A DNA stretch of 64,000 nucleotides from Dromaius novaehollandiae (taxonomy: Eukaryota; Chordata; Aves; Casuariiformes; Dromaiidae): the NCBI RefSeq assembly GCF_036370855.1, contig NC_088098.1, positions 206,877,336 to 206,941,335 on the forward strand, written 5' to 3'. Below are positions 49,941 through 60,235 of this stretch, in pieces (position 1 is the stretch's first letter; each line of letters starts with the position of its first letter). Both the position numbers and the translations under genes were made by a program. Under the pieces are notes generated by a model, which did no database searches, was not told the DNA's origin, and worked only from the letters and a program-made list of their open reading frames with translations.

Positions 49941-52900
49941 CTGAAAGAGTAGAGAGAAGAGTTACTGTATGTAATTTATCTTCCTAGAAAGCAATGTGTA
50001 AAATAGATCGTGAAGTGTGTTTTCCATCATGACTGCTACTACTTACTGTTTCTCAGATCACATCCTGTACTCCTTCCTTATTTTCCTTTCAGTATTTCAG
50101 AGGTGCATACCTTACTTTGCATCTGAGACTGCAGACTTAGCTGTCCTGCACAGCACATAGGTGTAGTGCAGGGATGCTTACAGTTCTTCACTTTGGTCTG
50201 CAGCACAGCACGGCCTGCAGAATTTCATCAGCCATCCTGCACTAAGCCCCTAGCTTGTGCTTGTTCTAGAAGATATTTTAAAGAACAACAGAATGCTTGA
50301 TTTAGGGCCACATTCATACCACCTAAGATGGTGGTACCTTCAGCTCACTAAAGCACATACTGTGGCACCTTAAAATATGAATGAGCTGAACTGTCAAATC
50401 CAAGCAATGAAGAAAAAAGCCATGATTTTTAAGACATCTAGAAAAGGCATTTACCCCCCTCCATTCATTGTATAAGAAGCTAGAGCCAAGCAGGGCAGCA
50501 TGGCAGACGACCTGAATTGTCCTTCACAGTCTTGAACGCAGATGCTGCAGTGAGCTCATAGGGCACTCTTAGGGCTTGTCATTAACAGTCTGAACTTCAC
50601 CTTTAAAGACTGCATACCTCCCAGGTGTGACATGGGTAGGGACGCTGTCACTGCAGGTCCTCAGTGGAATCTGTGCTATGTGCTTGTTCGCCATTCCTGC
50701 GCCATGGAGTTGGAGGTAGCAATTGCTGCACCAGAAATCCCTTCTGGAGCCTTACAGAGATGTGCGCCAGGAGGTAATAAGCAGTGGGAGCAAGAGCTCT
50801 TAAACACCATGGTGTGCTCAGGTCTTTCTCAGAAGGCGGCAGCTCTGTCTGCCCCTTAGTCACTCCTTTTTGACACTGTCTGCAGCCTTTCCAGAGGGGT
50901 GTAACTTTCTTCCTCAGATTAGAGGTTATGTGTGTTGGTAGAAATTCAGGGGTGCAGCCAGTCTCTGTAGTCACTGCCTCGTGTGGTGTCTGCTTAAGAG
51001 ACCACAGCCCTGAGCTCCCAATGCTGTGCTGGCCCAATTAAATCTGCTGTCTTTGCTCCTGGCCTAGAGACTGTTTACTGCACTGTATAATACATATTTT
51101 GGAAATGGATAAGGCAGACGGTTCATATTCTACTTTGAATCGCTCTCCGCTCATCCTTCCTTGTCCCTTGGCTCCTCTGTAATGCACTTGAACAGATGGT
51201 TCCCACCATTTATGTCCTTGAAACCTTTCATAGGGTTTGCACCCTTTTGGTACCCCAGCTTCCTGCATTATGTCTTTATAGCTATTATGTCTACGCCAGC
51301 TTCTGCTGAGAAGCAGTGTAAAAGGGACAGTGCTGGTGAGTATAAGTAGCTATCCATCATCCTCGTTGTGGAAATCGAGGTTTGGCTGGTGTCTTGCGTC
51401 ACCCAAACCCCTGCAGCCTAAACTCAGGAGTCTCTCTGCACCAAGGCTGGTCACAGTGCCAATAATATTAGCCATTTCAGAGGACCACATTATCCCCATC
51501 CTGCTAGAGGTTTCTAGCACTTTGTTTTGAAGCATCTGGTGCTTATCGCTACAGGGTTGAAAGGACCACAGGCCTGACCCAGGTTAGTGACTCTACGTGC
51601 TGATCCACAAGTGTTAGTTTCTCTAAATGCACCACTTAAGAAATACTTATTCTGTACTTCTGCCTTATTTTGCACCCTCTTCCTCATGCTCCCCAGCCTC
51701 TCCCTACGGACTGCAGCTGTCTGACAAGGCCAGATTTGTTGAGTTGCACTCCATAAAATCACAGCCCCTTCTTGGGCTTCCCCCATTTTCCCTGTTTTGA
51801 CGAGAGGACAGTGTTGTGTCATGGGATGGGGGATGCACCTGGTGTGTTTAATCACACAGTATATGTGGGGTGGGAGTGGGCACAGGTGCTGGGCCATGTC
51901 TGGGAACTGCCTCTTGTACCAAGGCCCCTTGAAGCGTCATTTCAGGGGCACTCATCCACACTTGCTCCCATTGCAGGTCAGTGCTGCAGCCTCTTTCCTG
52001 CTTCAGGGTCCTGCAGCCTTCTTGACAAATTAAGGAAAATGATGGGGGTAGATTGAAGTGCTGTACCAGAAAAAGATGCAGACCTGAGACTAGTCAGCTC
52101 TGCCTTATTGCGGAGATTCCCAGCCTACATTAAACATATAGTATAAACTTAAATTTCTCTGATTATGAGCTAGTGCATGCAAACTTTAAGATGCCTATTA
52201 AGTAAATATGTCTCCAGTTACCTGTTCAGCTGCAGGATTTTGCACATACCATTGGGATTGTTTAGGTGCAATTAAAAAAGAATGTGAAAAATGTGGCCAC
52301 GTGTTGCTCATACGTCAGAAAACAAAAGCAGGCTGTGACACCACTAAGGGCTGATGCTTTACAATAACTCATAATATGCTTTGCAATAACTCATGTTATT
52401 GAGCTTTTTATGCCTCCTCCGACAGAGCCCCAAGAGCAAGCTGTCTCCAGCACTGCATGTAATCTGCACACAAGCTGCCTTTCCTCACTGGCTCAGGAAG
52501 CTTTTGGTTTGCGGCACAGGCAAAGCATATCTGCCTCCATGCAGTCAGCCATGAATCTACCTGTCCAAAGAATCTGTAATAGCTAAGGGCAAGATCCACG
52601 CAGATATGTAAGCACATTACTCTTAGGTGGATTTAAGAATAAATTACATATCTAGATGCCTGTAGGGATCTGAGTCCAACCACCTAACCATATTATATGT
52701 GTTCATCCTTGCAATACACAAGGTGAAGGCTGCCATTTTACAGAAGGGGCAGAGCAGGATTAAAGGCATGTTTCCATTACAGGCAGCAGCTTGACTGAAA
52801 AATTGAGGCAGGCATATAGATGTTATGCCAGCTAGTTTCAGTCAAGTTTCTTCATTTAACAACCTAGGACACTGTTACCTCCCACCTTCCCTATCTCAGT

Positions 52901-55900
52901 ACTTACAAACCCAGGCAAACTTCAGCATCCCAGTCCACAGCATGTTCCTCACCACTGCCTCAGGCATGCTTACATCTTTGATTGCAGTGGAGATATTTCA
53001 TCTAGCCTTAGTGTGGGATTAATTTCCCAGGGATTAGGCACAATGCATCTTACGCTAAAGTTTCCGTTGTAGGAAGCTCACGAGTTGCCTCAGAAGTATC
53101 TGTTTCTCCTGACTGACTACCAAGAGATGAGAAGAGTAGCTCAGATGCAAACCTCTGTGGTGGAAAGGGTCTATAGCTGGGTGACATAAAGCCCAACTTG
53201 GTCATCTAGTTGATGGTAGCCAGCAAGTAAAAGAAAAGACAAAAAGAGACTCATCCAGCTTATTGTATTTTAGGACAGAAAAAGCAACTCCAGAGTTCTC
53301 CATCTTTCTCTAAGGCACAGAGAGACACATATAAAGACAGTTTGTACATGACTGAAATCAGATGAGGTGAAACCCACCTAAGTAACTTGCTATTGACCCT
53401 TGAAGAAATCTAGCATAGCAGGTTTTCAAATCCAAGCCTGGGATATCGCATCAGTATCCTGCTCATCAGACTACCCTTCCTGATCGCTAATTTTTCACAA
53501 TCTTAGATGCTGAATTAATTCACAGTTTCCAGCTGCCAATCAGCAGTGGGTGGTGCTGACACTCCTCTTGTTTCCCATCCAATGACTGCCTCTGTGCTAC
53601 ATTTGGCATTTGTTTCTCAGACACACATTCCTGAGGAGGCAGGCATGCAAGGAGTGAGACAGTGCCCTCACAACTTACATCACGATCTGTTACAAAACAG
53701 CATGTGACAACCCTTAGACAGTCATCAGAGTGCACAGAGAATTTTTATAGTGATTTTTTTCTGCTTGCTGCATCTCTGCATGTGTGGGTGCATGTGCATG
53801 TACGCAAATACATGTCACTATGCAGTTATACCTGTTTGTACCTGGCTATCCCTGTCTCAGCTGGGAAGTTATTCAGAAAATAGCCAGTGTATCCTTTTTG
53901 AGTTATGTTGCAGAGCAGGTGTTGCAAAGTGTTCTTTCTAGTGATCATCTGAGCTTTTTTAACTAGCTGACTTAGCCTTGAAAAGAACGTGCAGAACAGG
54001 TGCAAAATCTGTTCCCTAGCTTCTCTCTTCCAGATCCTGAATAGCAGATGCCTGAGAGATGTGTATATGCTTTTTTTTCTTGTAAGACTTCTAGGAATTT
54101 TTTAGTCCTGATTTCTTCCTCTGACAGATTCCTCTGCTAAATTGCTTCTAGTTTTCTTCCTTGGACTGCGGCTCCTCCACTGAACTACACAGCTGCTGTC
54201 TTTCACCACAGAGGTATGTGTATTTCAGTGATGGGTGAAGAGGACTCCTGCACATAGTGTAGTTGACAAAATGAAAACTACAGCACAGTTATGTCATTGA
54301 GTATGGTTCTGTCATTCATACGTGTGAGCTGGAAGGCCAAATCAACTGCACAGAAAACTTATATCCTGGCATTTCCTGGCTTTGGGGTGCTGGACTCCTT
54401 TCACTCGTGTTCTCTGCATGAAATGTATCATAGATCAGCCCAGGCTGATATGACCCTCTGCTGCTCACCCAAGGCATGGTCCCTTTGAACGAGAAGGAAA
54501 ATGGAGTGGCCTGTCCAGCCACTCGACAGCCTTGCTCCTGCCTTCATCCCATCTCTGTGCTCTAGCAGGTGCGTCTGCTGGCCAACGGCCAGGCCATAAG
54601 GACTTGAGCATGCAATTAGCTGTGGGCAAATTCCCTGAGTAAATGTTTTTAATGAAATTAAGAATGGTTTCCAACCCCTAGGACTATATTGGGGAATTTA
54701 GTATAAGCAGGACAGAGATGATCCTTGCTCTGCCCTCCCTGTTCCCCCAGTGATGCCACCTGACGTGACACAGGTGCGTTCAGTCTTATGGCTCAGTAAA
54801 GATGCCCCCCATCCACCACCCGTCTTCCTCTAAGCTGGCCATACTGGGATCTTTCCTTGTGGTCAAAGGCTAAGTCTTGCTTAGGAAGCATTTCCACAGG
54901 TAAAGCATTTTTGCCCAAAGTTCTCTGGCCCCCAGTAAAGCTCTGCATCTTGTCTGTCTAAATCAGGAGTCAGATGTGTGTGGTTGTGGTGTATCCTTCC
55001 AAATAAGAACAATGGTGTCAGTTAAAGGATGTTTTTGAGTTGAAAAAGAACAAAACAAGCAAGTAAGAGTGAGAAGGAGGCAAAAGAATCCAAGAGACTT
55101 TACTTGTTTAGCAGAGGTCAGAGTAGCTTGCTCCGTGGAAGAGAAATCCTCAGAGCTCCCAGTTTATTCACACTATCACTGATCAGTATGCCCTAAGTCA
55201 GACCCTACTGTAACAGGGAACAGATCCACAGCAACCCATGGGGTTATACTAGTGCAAAGTCAGAGCAACTAAGGGTAGAGCCTAGCAATAATTTTTGGGG
55301 CTCAGGTAATTTCTGAAGCAGGAAATGTAAGAATAGTGGCTCAGCTGTTAGCAGGCACAAGGAGGGGCATCACTAGGTGAGGATTGAAGATGGAAGTGAC
55401 AACGGACAGAGGGAGCTGGCTGCAGAGAGGTGTTGGAGACCCGAGCAGGGGACTGTAGGGACCCTTCACTGCTGTGAAGGGAGCAGAAAAGGCATTCAAG
55501 CCTGCATGGCTGCAGAAGCAGCTCTGGTGAGTCAGACCGCAAGAAGCAGCAGGAGATATGGTGGCTAGAGGTGACGATGGCTGTCAGTGGCTGAGGCAAA
55601 TGGGAACAGATCTCATCTCTGCCATTTTGCCTTGCTGCCTCCACTGCACAGACAGCAGATGTTTACTTGTTTGGGTCTTTGCGCTTTAAAAATTCCTCAC
55701 ACACCTCCTACAGGCATCTGCAAGGTGGAAGGAAAGCAGATCAAAAGGCCCCTGGGAACTCCTGCAATTAAAAACCCAGCCCTGAGAGCAGGGAGAAGGT
55801 CCAAGGTGAAGATAGGGGTTTTAGTGAAGGTCCCTGCCTTCACTTCCTGTCACTTTGTGGGAGGTGTTTAAAGCCTTAGTTTTTCATCACCCCAGTAGGA

Positions 55901-57103
55901 AAATGAACAACAGCCACTCTTCTGGGACAAGGATGAGCTTTGATTCTGAGTACGTACAGCACCTAGCACATGTGGGCCCTGCTCACAACACGCTGCTCTA
56001 ATACCACGGCTGTTTATGGTCTAACAGAGCACCGTCATGTACTGTCAATCTTTCTTGAACTGAATAGACAAGGGTAGCCTGGTGCTTGCTTCAATATTCC
56101 CCACTCTTACTGCTGAAATAACTGTAATATTGCAAAAAACACAGGTAAAGAGTGCTTGTTCTCTTAGGGCACCAGCAATTTTTTAAGGACCTGGTTAAAC
56201 ATGTCAAGTGTCAGAGAAGAGAAAAAACACTGAGGCTGTAGTGATATTCTCTTTATCCTGCACAATTCTGACTTGACTGAAACATTTCTATTCCAGGACA
56301 CAGTAATTCACTTCCCTATCCACTATCTGCAACAGAGGCACACACCGAAATGCTACTGTGTCAACTTGGTGAGCCACAAATGTATGTTTTATTCCTGTGC
56401 AGTGAAGCTAAAGAGCTCTTATCAACACTGGGATCATGCTGGCAACCAAACAGACTTCAGCTTGACACTGAAATATTTAACCCTATTATCCACCAGCCGT
56501 GCTCCCTGACGGCGATAGCTAGCTAGACAAGACAAACAGATCCTACATGGTACAAGATGATTTTCTTTTCCCCTCACATTCCATAGTGCATGCAGCAGCC
56601 TCTCTGTTTTCATTATAAGCTCCATGGCACAAGGAACTATTTGTTCACTTCCAAGCACAAAAATAAGTTGGTTGCAGTAAATTAATACCAAAAGAGGTTC
56701 CACAAGCTCTTGACTCCTTTGCAAAATCCCATCCCCAGCTAATATCTTCCCCCCAGAGGAAATGCTCTCAAGGAACATAGGCTTTACAGCGAAAGAAAGG
56801 CTGACTTACCTGCGGTTCAACCAGCCAGTCCTCCTCCTCAGTTTGGGCTGGCTTTGTATACTTAAAAGCTGAATAAAGAGGAATTTTGTCCTTCGTACTG
56901 TAGAGGGTTGCAAACCGTGGCTCTTTGTTGTACTGCTGACAGATTTTCACGTGGAACGGCTCGGTAAATCCTTCTGGTGGGACTTGTCCAGAGAAGAACA
57001 CATTACATTCAGCAAAACCAGTTTCATCCTCTCCAACAACTCTGCCCTGGGAAAAGCCTGGGAAAACTGAGAGGCAAAGCAAAAATAAAATTGACGTCTT
57101 CAT
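48807..57103 (-). CDS. ENDOD1: ENDOD1 (endonuclease domain-containing 1), two coding exons
   Basis: Exon 1 (57103-56810, 98 codons) joins exon 2 (49940-48807, 377 codons plus stop) in phase 0, giving 475 residues against 500 in human ENDOD1. The order is a signal peptide (residues 1 to ~20, MKTSILFLLCLSVFPGFSQG), a DNA/RNA non-specific endonuclease-like domain (~25-260), a polar linker, and a long hydrophobic, membrane-associating C-terminal region (~311-475). The catalytic DRGH motif reads ERGL (138-141), and the Mg-binding Asn of the family is Ser170, so nuclease chemistry is doubtful. Human ENDOD1 also departs from DRGH. Synteny with SESN3, convergent, matches human 11q21. Start chosen at the Met of the signal peptide. 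An in-frame Met lies 41 codons further upstream, but it would bury the signal peptide. Confidence 0.95.
51266..51535 (-). pseudogene. Decayed copy of an ENDOD1-like exon 2 inside ENDOD1 intron 1
   Basis: Translated on the - strand, EMANIIGTVTSLGAERLL aligns with functional EADIVGSVANLGANQALT. After an in-frame TAG (51350-51352), LLILTSTVPFTLLLSRSW aligns with YTLTNAVPLSPSFSKSW. The aligned interval is 61 codons here against 62 in the real exon, so the two are almost collinear. Nucleotide matches are also visible (cagctt-tgctga, gcaccaagg, cacag-gccaa-aatat). The frame stays open to 51038, but similarity fades after about 51290. A relic of a tandem ENDOD1-family duplication is the simplest reading. 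Confidence 0.75.
53345..53490 (-). mobile_element. Degraded MIR-like tRNA-derived SINE
   Basis: The + strand reads cagatgagg, ctaagtaacttgc, gcaggttttcaaatccaag, cctggg and tcagactacccttcc in the order of a reverse-complemented MIR core plus B box. Highly diverged, as expected for a pre-amniote SINE. Boundaries are approximate. Confidence 0.5.
56810..57103 (-). CDS. ENDOD1: ENDOD1 exon 1 coding part (294 bp)
   Basis: Ninety-eight codons from the ATG (57103-57101) to VEPQ, donor gtaagt. It contains the signal peptide, the family opening GFAECNVFFSGQVPPEGF, an ICQQYNKEPRFATLYSTKD block typical of ENDOD1-like proteins, and YSAFKYTKPA. Two Cys (AEC and KIC) are positioned as in the family. Confidence 0.95.
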
Positions 57104-57480
57104 GGTCCACTCCCTTGAGCTGAGGGAAGCCCTATCTGTCTCTGCTGGATTCGGCAAAGGACCTGTGCTCTGAGCCCATGCAGCAGCGAAGCCAGAAAGC
57201 CTCTGGAATTCGGGTGTAGTGTACAAGGGAAATGAAATACGAAACCACCGCCGTTCCCTTCAGGGAGCGAGCGCTTTCTGCAGGCAGCACATTGTGAAAC
57301 CAAACGTGCGCGAGGCTGCGCTGACACACGCTGCAGACACCAACTGCCCCGGGGAAATAATGCCAAGCAGTCTGAAATCACTGGGGCTAATTTGGAAGAG
57401 GAGGAGGGAACTCCATAGCAGTGCAGATCTATAGCTGAACAGCATCAACTGTCCAGGCTGGAGCCCAGCACCGGCGGGGG
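57104..57480 (-). promoter_or_regulatory. ENDOD1: ENDOD1 5' UTR and probable promoter
   Basis: This segment lies directly upstream of the ENDOD1 ATG and is moderately CpG-rich (57245-57350), unlike the flanking sequence. It holds a GAAA-rich stretch (gggaaatgaaatacgaaacc, + strand, 57228-57247) reminiscent of IRF half-sites, although the spacing does not fit a canonical ISRE. No clear TATA box. The transcription start was not located. Confidence 0.4.
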
Positions 57481-58339
57481 TGTGGTGTGCTGCATTGCAG
57501 CAAAGTCCCCAGGAGTTTTGGCTGACGCAGCCAGAAGTCTTCCCGGGGCTGCCAGGGGGATGCTGCAAAGTCAGATCCACCACCCAGAAGAAGGTGTTAG
57601 CTGCCCTCTCCAGCCACAAGCCTGGCCAAGAGAGAGGGAGAAAGAGGGAGAGAGAGGTAGCACTGCTGGGAGTCCACTTTGCCCCTTTTGGGGTATCTAT
57701 CACCACTATTCCTGCCAGCCACGTGCTGCAAAGGAGCCTGGGGAAAGCATTCTCCTCCCATCTCTCTTGAAGCTATACAGGGCATCCAAAATCCTCCTGT
57801 ATCACCTCACCTTGGCAGAACTGCCCTCAGAAGAGATTAACAAGAGGCAGAAAGATATAGACCCTCAAATCACATACCCCTAATCAACACTCACCTCTGA
57901 ATGTTTTAGCCAAACATATACAACTGGCAAAAAAAAAAAAAAAATCTACTTAAAGAGAATGAAACCACTCCTCCACGGTTATGATCAACAGAGCTATTAT
58001 CTGCCCAGCGAATAGCTGCTTATGACACCTAGGCTACTTCTAGGTAAAAGGCTGTATTACTTCAGTGGCTGGGAGGGTTAATGTTTTCAGAACAGTGGGG
58101 ATGGAGAGGAGACTACAGAGCATTTCCTCAGAGACAAGAAAATATGCAATTTCCCACCCAAGAAGTTAGATATGATCAGATGTATTGCCAACAACTTCCT
58201 CCCCTCACCTTAAAAAAATCCTAAGTGCCAACAAGGTGCAGGTCCCTTTTAGACAACACTGTTTTATACTGTTACCATGATTTCCAAGAACCTCCAAGTG
58301 CTACAAACCCACAAGTGCTCTGCAAACTAGGGAAGGAGT

Positions 58340-58430
58340 AGCCTATACTGCAAATGAAGAAACGGGACAGAGGGCGGTTCAAATGACTGGCCACAGTCAG
58401 AGAAGGAGCCTGTAAAAGAGCTAAAAATAG
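58340..58430 (-). mobile_element. Degraded MIR-core SINE fragment
   Basis: The + strand contains tgcaaatgaagaaacgggac, agagggcggttcaaatgac, ggccacagtcagagaaggag, which follows the reverse-complemented MIR core (aaactgaggcacagag-ggtt-gtgac-tgcc-aggtcacac). Only the core region is recognisable. Confidence 0.5.
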
Positions 58431-59879
58431 ACTGGACTCTAAGACTTTACGCAGAGATGACTGCTAGAAGTACCAAGGCAAGGAAATACGTCAGCACCTT
58501 TTAATGTGATGTTATCAGCTGGGGGAGACAGGGGCAGGCTGGACAGGCTGGGGAACAACAGGAAATGTGCTAAGTGGGCTTGTTTTGTTTTCAGACAGAT
58601 GCCTGGTCACCTAGCCCTGACAGAAAGAGTTAGTCACATTCAGGAAAGATGATGGAAATGCGAATGCAGACACAACCCGACCTGAATACAGCAGCTCCAA
58701 AACACACGCTCAAAATGTCATTTTCCTGGATGTAAAAAGGCTCCTAGGAAATGAAGAACTGAAGCTGAACCTGAGCAACCAGATGCTGATCTGACCCCAG
58801 CCTTGCAACTGTCCAGGCAGCAGAAGAAAATGTTCTCCCAAGTGTGGTAAGCACTGCTCCCAAGAAGAACCTAGGTCTGGCAATGCTTTCAAACACCTGC
58901 TCCAAGAGTGAAATGCATTATCCCAGGTTAGGCATGGTACCAAGGTAAAGGTAGCATGAGATGTCTCAAGATGGGCATGGCAGCAACCAGCATGTGATGT
59001 CTTCAACCGGGGAACACTGACATCCTGCCTCTTTCCTGAACTTAGGTATCCACCAGCAAGTGGGCAGCCTCTCATTTCCCAGGAAAACTGGCATGGAGCC
59101 ACAGTCCTTTGCTCCCCACTCCCATTTTCTCTCTAAGCTAAGCCCCTTTCCAGGAGAAAAATCAGGGTTTTTATGGCCAGTTTCTATTTAATTTAAGGTA
59201 GCTGTTGTGACCCTTAAGCATGGGATTGTAATATGTGCTTCTGTTCTTGTTAACTTTGTTATTACTAAAAAGACTGGGTGCCACCATCATGGTGTGGAAT
59301 TCTCTGCACCGGACAGATAAAGGCTAAAGGACCGCCTTGCCCTGGGAAGATTACACTGTCAGCCAAGGGCTGGCAGAGATGCTGAACAACAGTGAGAAGA
59401 AGCACATCAGCATTTCAGAAAACTCAGTGCTCCGTGTCTTATCTGCTATCAGGCACCTTTATAGGCATCACAGCAAAAGGGAGTATTAAGATCAGATATG
59501 AAAGAATGCGCTGAAAGACCCTTAAGGCTGTTTGTGTGAGACAAGCAGAAGGGCCCTCGGAGACATTCATGGGGTTGGATGTGAGCTGTGTGAGACAGGG
59601 CCTGATAGCGTGGCCTCACTGGACCTGGGGGCTGCCTCCTCCACGCCACTGAGGGCAGCAGACTGCCACAAACCCAAAGGGGCTGGCTGTGAAGATGACT
59701 ACCTGACGTCTGATGTAACCAAAAAGAGGAAGCCTATGGAGGATGCGAAGAGGCAGGTGATGTGGTCAAAGGGACAGGTGAGAAAAGTGACCTCTCAGCA
59801 GCAGTTACAGGCGTGTGGGTAGACAGGAAAGGCTGTACACAAGAGATGGCAGGCACAAAGAATTTGCAAGGTATGACAG

Positions 59880-60235
59880 AGATAAGGTACATTGGGGAAA
59901 CAAGCTTAAAGACAGAGACTGGAAAAAGGCAAGAACAAGGAAGGAGGAAAGAATCTAGAAAGTGGTGTTGACAGAGAAAGAGAAGGAGATCAGGGCAGAA
60001 ATTGGAGCTGAGAGGGATCTGCATGCCTTAAAAATGGGGGGGGGGGTGTTACTAAAGAAAGGTTAAGAAGGAGAACAAATAAGAAGAGGTGTGAGGAAAC
60101 CCAGAAGACAGAATGTGATGGGTCAAGTGAGGAGACGAGAGAGAAAACTGAGGGGAGGTCTTTGCTTCTGTGATGAGAAAATGAGGAAAAAATGAGGAGG
60201 AGGAGGGGGAAAGGAGGATGAAAGGAAGTTGTCAT
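59880..60235. repeat. Purine-rich (G/A) asymmetric tract
   Basis: The + strand is dominated by A and G over about 350 bp, with repeats of agaaggag, aaaatgagg and gaggaggagg, and a G11 run. It is low-complexity, with few pyrimidine interruptions at 60165-60225. It produces a long-looking but meaningless - strand frame rich in Ser, Phe and Leu. Confidence 0.75.

Larger units (their letters stand above)
49941..56809 (-). other. ENDOD1: ENDOD1 intron 1
   Basis: A 6.9-kb intron with GT/AG ends. It contains a decayed ENDOD1-like exon 2 (51266-51535), an old MIR-like SINE (about 53345-53490) and otherwise unremarkable sequence. The reading frames seen elsewhere here are short and unconserved. Confidence 0.85.

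Noticed and set aside
48849..49952. Two + strand frames of 112-130 codons
   Set aside because: They are antisense shadows of ENDOD1 exon 2, which has a clear family match on the other strand.
56768..57226. ENDOD1 start at the upstream in-frame Met, 41 codons earlier
   Set aside because: It would place a long polar leader before an evident signal peptide. The Met of MKTSILFLLC fits a secreted-pathway protein.
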